Shown here one piece after another: positions 16,460 through 25,343 of a DNA stretch of 64,000 bases. How positions within the stretch are numbered: position 1 is the stretch's first letter; each line of letters starts with the position of its first letter. Position numbers and translations under genes: made by a program. This DNA comes from SXRF01 sp039808985. Its GTDB lineage: Bacteria; Pseudomonadota; Alphaproteobacteria; Rickettsiales; SXRF01. The stretch covers positions 1 through 64,000 of the forward strand of contig JBDHUC010000002.1 in the NCBI GenBank assembly GCA_039808985.1, in the 5' to 3' direction. Below the pieces are notes generated by a model, which saw only the letters and a program-made list of their open reading frames with translations, had not been told where the DNA came from and searched no databases.

Positions 16460-16612
16460 AATCAGAACTCCTTATTAATAATGGAAATAACGTCTTTTCT
16501 TAACGCATTTATAACTACTCGTAAATAGCTAATAAACAATTAAACAATAACGCGCATTGCAATTAATATTAGCCTTGTACATAATGCGCAATATTAAGCA
16601 GATGGGTTTACT

Positions 16613-16798
16613 ATGATATATTATATACTTGTCATATTGATAATTGCGCTGGTGGCAGTAATGCTGTCTGGCGTATTTCTAATGGGCAAAGGCGGCAAAG
16701 CCAATTCCAAATATTCGAATAAGCTTATGGTTGCGCGTGTAACCTTGCAGGGTTTGATATTGCTTATAATTTTACTTATGTATCTGGGGCATAAATAA
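16613..16798 (+). CDS. HIG1-type twin transmembrane protein
   Basis: 61 residues with two membrane helices (about 3-24 and 42-58) joined by a Lys/Gly/Ser loop that ends in the RVTLQGLIL motif of the HIG_1_N family. In mitochondria such proteins assist respiratory supercomplexes; the bacterial role is not settled. Its stop overlaps the pduO start by one base (TAATG), the arrangement seen across alphaproteobacteria. Confidence 0.85.
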   Translation: MIYYILVILIIALVAVMLSGVFLMGKGGKANSKYSNKLMVARVTLQGLILLIILLMYLGHK

Positions 16799-17352
16799 TG
16801 GTAAAACTAAATAAGATCTATACAAAAACCGGTGATAAAGGCGATACAGGACTGACCGGTGGCAGCCGCAGGCCTAAATATGACCTGCGGGTAGAAACTT
16901 ACGGCACAGTTGACGAAACCAATTCAGCAATCGGGCTTGCGCGGCTGCATACAAGCGGTGAACATGACCGGATGCTTGAGCGAATACAACATGATCTGTT
17001 TGACCTCGGCGCGGATTTCTCAACATTGATGACTGTTGATAAGGCGCTACGCATTACAGCAATGCAGACTACAAGGCTTGAGCAGGAAATTGATGCTTTA
17101 AATGAAAATATCGCCCCCCTTAATTCTTTTGTGCTTCCCGGCGGAAGCCCAGCGGCGGCATATCTGCATCTGGCACGCACAATAGCGCGCCGGGCCGAGC
17201 GCCTTGCCTGCGAGCTTGCTGCAAAAGAAGCAATAAACCCGGAATCAATAAAATATTTAAACCGACTTTCCGATTTCCTGTTTGTGCTGGCGCGCGCTGC
17301 AAATGACAACGGACAAAAAGATGTGTTATGGACGCCGGGTATTAACCGATAA
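16798..17352 (+). CDS. PduO-type ATP:cob(I)alamin adenosyltransferase
   Basis: Transfers adenosyl from ATP to cob(I)alamin to make coenzyme B12. The 184 residues start with KIYTKTGDKGDTGLTGGSR, the ATP-binding signature of the PduO family. RVETYGTVDETNSAIGLAR follows, and FVLPGGSPAAAYLHLARTIARRAER contains the substrate-site Arg residues. It is translationally coupled to the HIG1-type gene. No cobalamin riboswitch is visible upstream, so it is probably constitutively expressed. Confidence 0.95.
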   Translation: MVKLNKIYTKTGDKGDTGLTGGSRRPKYDLRVETYGTVDETNSAIGLARLHTSGEHDRMLERIQHDLFDLGADFSTLMTVDKALRITAMQTTRLEQEIDALNENIAPLNSFVLPGGSPAAAYLHLARTIARRAERLACELAAKEAINPESIKYLNRLSDFLFVLARAANDNGQKDVLWTPGINR

Positions 17353-17507
17353 TTAATCCTGAAATGCTACACTGAAAAATATTGCAGAAAAAAAATATTT
17401 TTTAGTTGCGGATATGATTATATGTCGGCAAAATACTCTGCATCCAGTAATATGAATTTTGAATAATTCGCCTAAATAAATACGCCTAAATAATGTAAGA
17501 ATCAGGA

Positions 17508-18341
17508 ATGCCAATTAAAAAAAACCGTTCTGCACATTTGATAGCCATAACACCCAGAGGGTGGACGAATCGCGCTTCACTAGGGCTACTTATAGTTATG
17601 TCTGTTTGCTTAATGGTTATGAGCCAGACAGGCAACAGCTCAGTCACTAAAATCCGCACAACCTTGCTTGATATTATCACCCCGGTTATTGAGGTTGCCA
17701 GCAAACCGCTGGATGCAATCGCTTCTGCTGGCGCGTGGGTTGGTGAAATGGCGCAATTACGTGCTGAAAATATAGCGCTGAAAAATACGAATATACAGCT
17801 TTTGCAATGGCAAGCACTGGCAAAAAGCATGGAAGCTGAAAATAACAGCCTGCGTTCGCTTATGAATGCGGTTTCTATACCTAAAAATAATTATATCACG
17901 GCGCGTATAGTTACTGATATGGGCGGCCCTTATGTACGCTCGGCATTAATCGGCGGCGGCAGCCAGCAAGGTATAAAAAAAGACCAGGCGGTAATAAGCG
18001 AACAGGGCTTGGTGGGCAGGGTTGTTGAAACCGGGAATGCAACATCGCGGGTGTTGCTGCTTAATGATATTAATTCGCGTATTCCGGTTATGAGTGAATC
18101 AAGCCGGGAAAAAACTATACTGGTTGGCAATAATAATGAGCTTCCATCACTCTCATATGTTGCTGCTGATAGCGCGATAAAGGTTGGTGAACGTATTATA
18201 ACCTCAGGAGATGGTGGGGTTTTCCCACGCGGAATAGCTGTTGGCATCGTAAGTAAAATTGAAAACGGGACTATCCGTATCCAGCCGTTTGTTGATGCTG
18301 CGCGGCTTGAATATATAAGCGTGGTTGATTACTCGCTTTAA
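17508..18341 (+). CDS. mreC: rod shape-determining protein MreC
   Basis: Periplasmic scaffold of the elongasome. The 277 residues contain a cytoplasmic start, one membrane helix (about 26-42), a coiled-coil segment (about 80-115, LRAENIALKNTNIQLLQ) and the C-terminal double beta-barrel region with the family motifs ARIVTDMGG, GLVGRVVETG and VGERIITSGDGGVFPRGI. It heads mreC-mreD-mrdA. The usual upstream mreB is absent; the preceding gene is pduO. Confidence 0.93.
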   Translation: MPIKKNRSAHLIAITPRGWTNRASLGLLIVMSVCLMVMSQTGNSSVTKIRTTLLDIITPVIEVASKPLDAIASAGAWVGEMAQLRAENIALKNTNIQLLQWQALAKSMEAENNSLRSLMNAVSIPKNNYITARIVTDMGGPYVRSALIGGGSQQGIKKDQAVISEQGLVGRVVETGNATSRVLLLNDINSRIPVMSESSREKTILVGNNNELPSLSYVAADSAIKVGERIITSGDGGVFPRGIAVGIVSKIENGTIRIQPFVDAARLEYISVVDYSL

Positions 18342-18425
18342 CTTTAATAGTTACCAGTTGCAAGTTGCCGATAATATAGATTACAAAATCTACAGAACTC
18401 GTAACTACCAGCCAATCTAATATCC

Positions 18426-18956
18426 ATGAACATAAGTATTAAACGCCTAGAATTATTGTTATGGCTGGTTACGCCTGCTATTATAACATTTATAATGTTC
18501 ATCTTATGCGCCATTCCCAAATATATCTGGGGAATTAATTATATTATGCCTGTATTGCCTCTGATACCTGTTTTTTACTGGGGACGCACCCAGACAGCCG
18601 AGATTAGCTACTGGTTCGTTTTTATAATTGGGCTGCTTACTGATGTAGTAAGCGGGCTGCCGCTGGGGATGTCGGCGCTATTATATATTTTATTCCTGCT
18701 GATATTGCATAAGCAGGCAAAATATATGAACAATGAGGGGTTTGTTATTATCTGGGGGTATTTTATATTGCTGCTTGCCATAATCTCTATAATAGAATGG
18801 GTGCTGATGTCCTTCTCCGGAAACCAGTCACATGCCATAACTGCGGCAGTAATGCAGTGGCTTGCAACCACCTGCTGCTATCCTGTTTTCCATAAGCTAT
18901 TCGACTATATTTCAGATTATATCAAGCAAAGACGCTGGATACTCAGCCATGCCTAA
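18426..18956 (+). CDS. mreD: rod shape-determining protein MreD
   Basis: Small integral membrane protein of 176 residues with five or six hydrophobic helices, consistent with MreD. Within it are a YWFVFIIGLLTDVVSGLPLG motif, where MreD proteins carry a conserved D-x-x-x-G, and a C-terminal basic cytoplasmic tail. It overlaps the start of mrdA by eight bases. It supports cell elongation together with MreC and PBP2. Confidence 0.9.
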   Translation: MNISIKRLELLLWLVTPAIITFIMFILCAIPKYIWGINYIMPVLPLIPVFYWGRTQTAEISYWFVFIIGLLTDVVSGLPLGMSALLYILFLLILHKQAKYMNNEGFVIIWGYFILLLAIISIIEWVLMSFSGNQSHAITAAVMQWLATTCCYPVFHKLFDYISDYIKQRRWILSHA

Positions 18957-20886
18957 GGAAAATGAAAAACAGTTTATTTTTACCCGGCGTTCGCTAATAT
19001 TTGGCGGGTTGCAGATTGCCGCTTTTTCGGCCCTGGCAGGAAGATTATATTACCTGCAATTCATAAATGCGGAAAAATACACCGCGCTTTCAGAAAATAA
19101 CCGCATCAAGCTGCAACTGGTTGCGCCTGCCCGTGGCAATATACTCGACCGCAAAGGAGCGCCACTGGCTACGAGTAATATAAATTACCGCCTGTTTATA
19201 GATTATAGCACAATCACGCAGCAAACGCTTAAAACCACTCTGGAGAATTTAAAAAAACTACTGGTTATCCCGGAAAAAAAAATAAAATCACTCGAAAGCG
19301 TGAAAGTATCAACTGCCGCTATGCCGGATATGATAAAGGAGCATCTGACCTGGGATGAAGTATCCCTTATCGAGCTGCATATGATGGACCTTGCGGGGGT
19401 AACAGTTGACATAGGACAGATACGCTATTACCCGCTGCAGGATGAAGCGGCACATTTACTTGGATATTTAGGCGCGGTAACCGAGGATGAATTATCGCCG
19501 GATGACCCGCCGCTTATGCGGCTTCCTGATTTCAAGATCGGTAAGAACGGCGTGGAAAAAATGCTGGAAGAAAGACTGCGGGGAACAGCGGGAATCCGGC
19601 AGCTTGAAGTGAACGTGCATGGTATGCCGGTGCGCGAAATAGGCAAAACCGATAGCAAGCCTGGCGAAAATGTGCGCCTTACCATAGATAAGGAATTACA
19701 GCATTACGCCTCAAGCTTAGTTAAGGACCAAAGCGCCAGCGTACTGGTTATGGAAATAGAAACCGGTAATTTACTTACCATGGTATCATTGCCAGCATTC
19801 GACCCTAACGTGTTCAGCACCGGCATCAGCAGCGATTATTGGAAGGAATTGTCCAGCGATAAAAAATCGCCTTTGCTTAACAAAGCAATAACCGGGCAAT
19901 ACCCGCCAGGTTCAACTTTTAAAATGATAGTTGGAATGGCGGCAATTGAGGCAAAAGTTATCTCTCCTGCCACTACAGTATTCTGTCCAGGATATTTTTT
20001 TCTTGGCGAGCACCGCTTTAACTGCTGGAAAGAAGGCGGACATGGAACCGTTCATTTCCATGAAGCAATCGAGCAATCCTGTGATACATTTTTCTATACC
20101 ACCGCGCAGAAGCTCGGAACCGAGAGAATCATAGACATGGCGCACCGCTTCGGGCTTGGTGAGATGGAAGATATAGGCCTTACCGGTGAAAAAGCGGGGA
20201 ACATACCAACGCCGGAATGGAAAATGAAGCGCTTTAAACAGAAATGGAGTGGTGGCGATACAATCAATTACGCAATCGGCCAGGGTTTTGTGCTGGCAAC
20301 GCCGCTGCAACTGGTTACAATGGTTGGGCGAATGGCCAGCGGAATTAAAGTAATGCCACGCATATATGCGCCTGAAGGCGAAGAAAAACCAGAATTTCCG
20401 AGCCTTGGGATATCACAGGAATTATTACAGCTAAATCTGGAGGCCATGTCGGCAGTTGCAAACAGCCAGCATGGAACGGCTTATAGCAAACGCATAACCG
20501 ACCCTCGTTTCGCGATGGGGGGCAAAACAGGGACTTCACAGGTACGAAGAATATTGCAGCGCGGACAGAACCAGGATTTATTACCATGGGAATACCGTCA
20601 CCATGCATTATTTGTGGGCTTTGCCCCGGTTGATAAACCCAAATATGCCTGCTGCGTTGCAATTGAACATGGCGGCGGCGGTGCCTCAGCGGCAGCTCCT
20701 GTTGCGCGGGATGTGCTGCTGCGTATACAGCAGATGGATGCGGGAATCGACCCCGCAACCCAGAAACCAGCCCCTCCTGCTCCGCGCCAGGCAGCAGGAC
20801 AAGCCGAACCTGCTGAAGAAAATATACCCGAAGATAATGCCCCACCTGAGGACGATGAGCAACAGCCGCAAACAGAATCACGTTAA
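18949..20886 (+). CDS. mrdA: penicillin-binding protein 2
   Basis: Elongation-specific peptidoglycan transpeptidase. I start it at the ATG at 18949 (MPKENEKQF), overlapping mreD, since the open frame further upstream is mreD-shadow sequence. It is 645 residues with a single membrane helix near residues 15-35 and a dimerisation/pedestal domain (RGNILDRKGAPLA near 60). In the transpeptidase domain the active-site motifs are PPGSTFK (Ser-x-x-Lys), the SCD triad and GKTGTS (Lys-Thr-Gly). A Pro/Ala/Glu-rich tail of about 50 residues follows. The partner rodA does not follow, which is slightly unusual. Confidence 0.95.
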   Translation: MPKENEKQFIFTRRSLIFGGLQIAAFSALAGRLYYLQFINAEKYTALSENNRIKLQLVAPARGNILDRKGAPLATSNINYRLFIDYSTITQQTLKTTLENLKKLLVIPEKKIKSLESVKVSTAAMPDMIKEHLTWDEVSLIELHMMDLAGVTVDIGQIRYYPLQDEAAHLLGYLGAVTEDELSPDDPPLMRLPDFKIGKNGVEKMLEERLRGTAGIRQLEVNVHGMPVREIGKTDSKPGENVRLTIDKELQHYASSLVKDQSASVLVMEIETGNLLTMVSLPAFDPNVFSTGISSDYWKELSSDKKSPLLNKAITGQYPPGSTFKMIVGMAAIEAKVISPATTVFCPGYFFLGEHRFNCWKEGGHGTVHFHEAIEQSCDTFFYTTAQKLGTERIIDMAHRFGLGEMEDIGLTGEKAGNIPTPEWKMKRFKQKWSGGDTINYAIGQGFVLATPLQLVTMVGRMASGIKVMPRIYAPEGEEKPEFPSLGISQELLQLNLEAMSAVANSQHGTAYSKRITDPRFAMGGKTGTSQVRRILQRGQNQDLLPWEYRHHALFVGFAPVDKPKYACCVAIEHGGGGASAAAPVARDVLLRIQQMDAGIDPATQKPAPPAPRQAAGQAEPAEENIPEDNAPPEDDEQQPQTESR

Positions 20887-20947
20887 AATGGATTTACTCA
20901 AGGATATTTATTGAAAAATATATTGTCTTCGTGTAGTGTCGCCGCCT

Positions 20948-20970
20948 AATATGTTGAAAATAAACATATT
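20948..20970. promoter_or_regulatory. 8 bp perfect inverted repeat
   Basis: AATATGTT and AACATATT flank a seven-base spacer, 40 bp before the start of the His/Lys-rich protein gene. It could be an operator for that gene or a weak terminator after mrdA; no T tract follows. Confidence 0.3.
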
Positions 20971-21010
20971 CATGCAACCAAATTTTTTAATCTTACTAAG
21001 GATATATTTT

Positions 21011-21283
21011 ATGAAAAAACTTCCGCTATTATTGGTATCTATGCTTGTTATGTCTTCTGCTGCTTTTGCTGCAACCCCTGCTGAACGCCAGAGGCTTTCA
21101 AACGATGGCATCGGAATGCAGCAAACCCAATCTCACCCTGCTGTGAGCGAAGCAACCGCTAACAATGATGCCCAGAACAGCCATGACATGCACAAAGAAA
21201 AACGCATGCACCATAAAAAGCACCACAAAGCTAAAGATGCAAAAAAAGATGATGCAAACAAAGACAGCAAAGCTAAAAAATAA
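21011..21283 (+). CDS. secreted His/Lys-rich small protein
   Basis: 90 residues from the ATG at 21011, which has AAGGA upstream. A classic signal peptide (KKLPLLLVSMLVMSSAAFA) is followed by a mature region extremely rich in His, Lys, Asp and Met (HHKKHHKAKDAKKDD). It looks unfolded and cation- or metal-binding. A very strong terminator follows, as for the similar gene at 32149, which suggests high expression. The two share design rather than clear alignment. The function is unknown; metal buffering or acid/envelope stress are guesses. Confidence 0.72.
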   Translation: MKKLPLLLVSMLVMSSAAFAATPAERQRLSNDGIGMQQTQSHPAVSEATANNDAQNSHDMHKEKRMHHKKHHKAKDAKKDDANKDSKAKK

Positions 21284-21310
21284 TTGATGGCTTTTCTCAT
21301 CTATTAAAAT

Positions 21311-21348
21311 AAAAATCCCCCATTCATAACCGGATGGGGGATTTTTTT
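21311..21348 (+). terminator. rho-independent terminator
   Basis: Thirteen-base stem with arms AAAAATCCCCCAT and ATGGGGGATTTTT, a ten-base loop and a run of seven T. It ends the transcript of the His/Lys-rich protein. Confidence 0.93.
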
Positions 21349-21391
21349 GTTGCAAAATGCCATCATTGCAATGGCGTAAGCCAGTGTTGTC

Positions 21392-21431
21392 GTCATGTGA
21401 GGCGCGTAGCGCCTGCACAGGATGGCAGCAC
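21392..21431. repeat. partial copy of GTCAT...ATGAC palindrome
   Basis: GTCATGTGAGGCGCGTAGCG followed by CCTGCACAGGATGGC resembles the right half of the elements at 14908 and 41018, inverted. It lies between the terminator at 21311 and the helicase stop codon. Confidence 0.55.
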
Positions 21432-21446
21432 AGATGGGATAAGTGA

Positions 21447-22718
21447 CTAAGCCGCCTTGGGAGCCGGGCCACGTTTTGGGAAGCGGCCAAAACGCTTATT
21501 TCCACCACCACCTGTCTTACTGCCTGCATTATTTCCGCCTTGCTTTTTGCCTTTACCAGCGAACGGTTTTTTTGCACCGTAATTGCGCTGCTTGCCTTCC
21601 GGCGATGCGCCACGCGGCATGTGCGGAGGGGCTTCATCTGGATGCAGCAGACGGTGTATCGCACGCCATTTCAGGCCATCGTCGGGAGAAATAAAACATA
21701 CTGCTGAGCCTTCCGAGCCGTTGCGTGCTGTGCGGCCAATGCGGTGTATATAATCTTCAGGGCATTGCGGCAGGTCATAATTTATCACATGCTCGATATG
21801 CGGTATGTCCAGGCCACGCGCTGCAATGTCGGTTGCCACCAGGATACGGAATTTCATATCACGGAAGCCCTGAATAACTTTTTCACGCTTGCGCTGATGA
21901 AGATCGCCGTGAATAGTATCCGTCTTATTGCCCTGTTTGTTTAAGCGTTCGCAAAGCCTGTCGGCCCCACGCTTGGTTTTCACGAACACTATGATTGAAC
22001 CGTTACGCGCAGCTATCTGCCTGTTAAGCTCATCATATTTGCCACTATCGTTTACATGGATTATTTCCTGCTGGATCTTGGTAATAGGCGTGTTAACAGC
22101 ACCAACAGCGATGCGCTCAGGGTTTTTTAAGTATTTAGCCGACATTTTGACGATTTCCGGCGGCAGGGTTGCCGAGAACATAAGTGTCTGGCGGGTTTGC
22201 GGCAGGAATTTAACTATACGGTCGATCTGGATGCCAAAGCCCATGTCCAGCATGCGGTCGGTTTCATCGAGAACCAGGAAATTCGTATCATGCAGAATCA
22301 GGTTGCCGCGCTCAAGATGGTCATTGATACGCCCCGGAGTTCCTACAATTATACGCGGACGCATACGAAGCTGGGCGGTTTGTTTATGCATAGAGTCACC
22401 GCCGATAAGCAGGACAGCCTGAACAAAGCTTCTCTGGCCAAGCAACTGGGTTATAACTTCCATAACCTGAGAAGCCAGTTCGCGGGTTGGGGTAAGCACA
22501 ATTGCGTTACCACGCGGGTTGCCAAGTATTTTTGCAACCAGCGGAATGCCGAAAGCTGCGGTTTTTCCGGTTCCTGTCTGTGCTGAGCCAAGTATATCAT
22601 GGCCTTTAAGTGCAAGCGGAATCGCCTGCTGCTGGATCGGGGTTGGGGTATTATATTTCATGCGCTCAAGCGCAGCATTGAGCTGGGCAGGAAGCCCAAA
22701 CTGAGAAAAATCACTCAT
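21447..22718 (-). CDS. DEAD-box family RNA helicase (RhlE-like)
   Basis: ATP-dependent RNA helicase of 423 residues from the ATG at 22716-22718 (MSDFSQFGL). The Q motif and Walker A (GSAQTGTGKTAAFG) are present, as are PTRELA, SAT (FSATLPP), ARGLDIP and HRIGRTARNG. Motif II reads DETD instead of DEAD. The C-terminal 60 residues are a basic Lys/Gly/Asn-rich RNA-binding tail, typical of RhlE. It lies beside a cold-shock gene on the same strand, fitting a role in ribosome assembly or mRNA unwinding in the cold. Confidence 0.92.
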   Translation of the reverse strand: MSDFSQFGLPAQLNAALERMKYNTPTPIQQQAIPLALKGHDILGSAQTGTGKTAAFGIPLVAKILGNPRGNAIVLTPTRELASQVMEVITQLLGQRSFVQAVLLIGGDSMHKQTAQLRMRPRIIVGTPGRINDHLERGNLILHDTNFLVLDETDRMLDMGFGIQIDRIVKFLPQTRQTLMFSATLPPEIVKMSAKYLKNPERIAVGAVNTPITKIQQEIIHVNDSGKYDELNRQIAARNGSIIVFVKTKRGADRLCERLNKQGNKTDTIHGDLHQRKREKVIQGFRDMKFRILVATDIAARGLDIPHIEHVINYDLPQCPEDYIHRIGRTARNGSEGSAVCFISPDDGLKWRAIHRLLHPDEAPPHMPRGASPEGKQRNYGAKKPFAGKGKKQGGNNAGSKTGGGGNKRFGRFPKRGPAPKAA

Positions 22719-22954
22719 TATTTTATTATCCTTAAAATTATATATTCCCGGGCTGAATATTGCCCCCGGAGAAGTTACGCCTGCCATTGAACAATCAACG
22801 CAGCACCTGAAAACTGGGCTTCAGGGCGTATTCAAGACGTACTAAAAAACACCAGACACCTGGCATTTTTAGCGGTACGACATACTACGCAAAAATCAAC
22901 GTAACCACCACACCGCGTAATTGAAAACCGAAAATCGGAGAAGCGAGGAACTGG

Positions 22955-22991
22955 AGAAATGAAGAATAACTTTCTTCAATTCTTCATTTCC
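22955..22991 (-). terminator. stem-loop terminator after cold-shock gene
   Basis: Twelve-base inverted repeat GAAATGAAGAAT/ATTCTTCATTTC around an eight-base loop, just downstream of the csp stop codon on the minus strand. It is AT-rich and without a long T tract, so its strength is uncertain. Confidence 0.55.
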
Positions 22992-23012
22992 ACATTTCTT
23001 TAATTCGGAAAA

Positions 23013-23219
23013 TTAAGAAACCAGCTTTAAGTTGGCAGCCGAGGTTTTACCCTTGTTGGTAGCCAGCTCATAAGATACTTTCTGCCCTTCATTCAGGGTA
23101 GAAAGACCAGCACGCTCAAGAGCGCTGATATGCACAAACACATCAGAACCACCCTGGTCAGGCTGGATGAAACCGTAACCTTTAGTTGGATTAAACCATT
23201 TAACAACACCTGTAGCCAT
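23013..23219 (-). CDS. cold-shock protein
   Basis: 68-residue single cold-shock domain that binds single-stranded RNA and melts structure. It contains RNP1 (KGYGFIQPD) and RNP2 (VFVHISAL). The start at 23217-23219 has GAGGAGAC just upstream; an in-frame ATG further upstream belongs to the leader. The gene has a long upstream leader, as in cspA-type genes where the leader regulates translation by temperature. The helicase gene lies downstream on the same strand. Confidence 0.95.
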   Translation of the reverse strand: MATGVVKWFNPTKGYGFIQPDQGGSDVFVHISALERAGLSTLNEGQKVSYELATNKGKTSAANLKLVS

Positions 23220-23610
23220 GAAAGTCTCCTCGTTAGTATGGCGTTTGTCACATAGCAACAGCGCTACATGTAGAAATAGCTTCGTAATCAACCATAATCA
23301 GGTTGGAAACTCTAGGCTACACGTCATGAAAGAACGCCTTAAAGGAATATCAATCCTACACCTGTGGTGCAGCCATCATGCCAGATGGTGAAGTAATGCG
23401 AAGAGTAAAATACTAAACTCGCTGGAACTTATATATTTTATTGAGAAAGTCAAGTTATTTTACACTTTAACCCGGAAAATTACTGAAAATACATGATAAT
23501 ACTTGATTATTACGCTTAATGTTTTATAATATTAAAGTTAATAATGCTAAAATTACAGTTATAATATTAACATTTGAAAATTAACATTTAAACAGGCCAG
23601 TTTAGCAACT
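23220..23610. promoter_or_regulatory. cold-shock leader and divergent intergenic region
   Basis: 391 bp between the leftward csp gene and the rightward pilin gene. The half nearest csp is of normal composition and probably transcribed as a long 5' leader. The half nearest the pilin is very AT-rich. A TTGACT/TATAAG-like pair on the minus strand around 23434-23455 has poor spacing, so I call no definite promoter. Confidence 0.4.
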
Positions 23611-23787
23611 ATGAAAGTATTTATACTGCTTTTAAAAGACCAAAAAGGGGCAACAGCAATAGAATATGGCCTTATAGTAGCAATAATCTCTGTGGCGGCA
23701 ATAATTGCAACCGGAATGGCAGGGGACCAGGTAAAAAGCTCATTCAGTAAAGTTTCCAGCACACTATCATCCAGCAATAGCCGCTAA
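23611..23787 (+). CDS. Flp/Fap-type pilin
   Basis: 58-residue class IVb pilin. It has a short leader (MKVFILLLKDQKG) ending in Gly before the prepilin peptidase site, then ATAIEYGLIVAIISVAAIIA with the invariant Glu at position +5 and the hydrophobic helix, and a short Ser-rich C-terminus. No tad assembly or prepilin peptidase genes are adjacent. A TadD-like TPR lipoprotein gene at 47367 is the only other hint of this machinery. The next gene starts nine bases after the stop, so the two may be co-transcribed. Confidence 0.9.
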   Translation: MKVFILLLKDQKGATAIEYGLIVAIISVAAIIATGMAGDQVKSSFSKVSSTLSSSNSR

Positions 23788-23796
23788 TAAATTGGC

Positions 23797-24711
23797 ATGT
23801 ATAAGTTTTTCCTAAAATTCCTGATTTTATCCGTTGCCTTGCTGCCTGCAAGCCTGCTTGCCGACACAAATGAATATATTATAGGGGCTGATGCGCCCAT
23901 AAAATCCGAATATAGCAAGCCTGCCACCACAGCACTTGAGATAATATGGGATGGGCAATTCGAAGCCGGGCGCAAAATATCAGCAACCGCAAGGCTTAAA
24001 AATATTTCTAGCGGCAATATATTGACCAGTAATGACCTGAGGAACATAAACGGCAGTAATATAAATTTTTTCGTGGTTGACCCATCCCTTACCGACTACC
24101 AGAATCCAAAGATAGAGCGCTCCGAAACTCCATATGCCTTTAATTTCAGCTTCGTACCTAAGCTGAGCACCAGCTATAAGCTATGGGTTATCATAACCCC
24201 GAATGCAACCGGGAAAGAAGAGATATTAAGCGGCTGGATCGGCAAAGAAGACCCTTCTTTTGTTGATCGTAAACCATCATATAAAACCGCTATGAATGGA
24301 TATATCTTTACGCTCTCATCAGACAGGGAGCCAAGCGTTGGCAGCTCATGCATCATAAACATCAACGTTACCGACCAGGATGGCAAACCTTTCCAATCAC
24401 AGACACAGCCTGGATTATATATGGCTGCGGAATACTCAAGGGATGTTAATAATATTATTGGTTTTTATGATGATTCACAGCATATAATACATGCAGATGA
24501 GTTTTCCGCAGCCCAGGACAACATCAACGCCATCCGAAACATGCCAGGGCAGGAATTCCTTTTTCCCGGCTACATGCAACCGGCATCTTCAGGGCCGGAT
24601 TTCCAGTTCAAGATAGAACCAATGAATCAGGGTTTTGTAAAATTATTCGCCAATATAAAAATAAACGGGAAAAATATGGTAATACCGTTTAGTTTTTATA
24701 TAAATAAATAG
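23797..24711 (+). CDS. secreted protein of unknown function
   Basis: 304 residues with a signal peptide (FLKFLILSVALLPASLLA, cleavage near residue 22). The mature part looks beta-rich with repeated Ig-like segments (LEIIWDGQFEAGRKISATAR; SSCIININVTDQDGKPFQ), resembling domains that carry ligands or pack against partners at the surface. No catalytic motif is seen. Its position nine bases after the pilin gene suggests a surface or pilus-associated role, which is inference only. Confidence 0.65.
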   Translation: MYKFFLKFLILSVALLPASLLADTNEYIIGADAPIKSEYSKPATTALEIIWDGQFEAGRKISATARLKNISSGNILTSNDLRNINGSNINFFVVDPSLTDYQNPKIERSETPYAFNFSFVPKLSTSYKLWVIITPNATGKEEILSGWIGKEDPSFVDRKPSYKTAMNGYIFTLSSDREPSVGSSCIININVTDQDGKPFQSQTQPGLYMAAEYSRDVNNIIGFYDDSQHIIHADEFSAAQDNINAIRNMPGQEFLFPGYMQPASSGPDFQFKIEPMNQGFVKLFANIKINGKNMVIPFSFYINK

Positions 24712-24723
24712 GCACAAAACGCT

Positions 24724-25251
24724 CTAATGTGAGCGTTCGCTTCTCTCCTGGGCTGCCCGTTCACGTTCTTTATCCAGCCTGGAGGCAAATCCATTTTCGT
24801 TTCTTTCCTGCGGAGCGACCACAGCTTCTTTAATATCGGCTATCCTTTGCTCGGAGGCTTCTAGCTTCTGTTTAAGCAATTTATTTTCACCAGTTATCTC
24901 ATTGAATTGCTCAAGCGCGGCATCAGCCTTTTTTGCACCCCGGAAATACCCGATCAACTGACTTATAGAACTGGCAACGATGCCAACACCGATAGCACCA
25001 GCCCATGCCTTGCCGGAACGGCTCAGAGAGTTCCATGCAGTTTTTAGAAAATCGGTTTTTTCAACCTGTTTTAGCACATTAGCAGCCTTATAGGCTTCTT
25101 CATTATGCATATAGGCACCAATCGCAGCTCCCGCAGCCGCACCTGCAACCAGCCCTACAGCGCCATCAACATCGCCCTGCCCTACACTTGCCGCAGCCCT
25201 GCTTGGGCCTTTATATTTCTGCTTGTCATCATCACTCATAGCACCATCCAT
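24724..25251 (-). CDS. glycine-zipper membrane protein with coiled coil
   Basis: 175 residues. A Gly/Ala-rich zipper (VGLVAGAAAGAAIGAYM, about 32-48) is followed by a hydrophobic segment (WAGAIGVGIVASSISQLIGYF, about 84-105). A predicted coiled coil (about 110-145) and a charged C-terminal tail rich in Arg and Glu come last. It could insert into or span the inner membrane. No family is recognised. The start may be residue 1 or the Met at position 5. It is convergent with the secreted protein gene. Confidence 0.6.
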   Translation of the reverse strand: MDGAMSDDDKQKYKGPSRAAASVGQGDVDGAVGLVAGAAAGAAIGAYMHNEEAYKAANVLKQVEKTDFLKTAWNSLSRSGKAWAGAIGVGIVASSISQLIGYFRGAKKADAALEQFNEITGENKLLKQKLEASEQRIADIKEAVVAPQERNENGFASRLDKERERAAQERSERSH

Positions 25252-25343
25252 TTAATATGCTTTAATTATATTAGAGCATAATATAGTGCCAAAATGATAA
25301 TATGAACCTTAATTTTGTTAATATATTGTGACGGAAAGGGATT

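Noticed and set aside
16570..16800. Possible cobalamin riboswitch upstream of the HIG1/PduO pair
   Set aside because: No B12-box-like sequence or conserved stem is visible; the upstream region is short and AT-rich.
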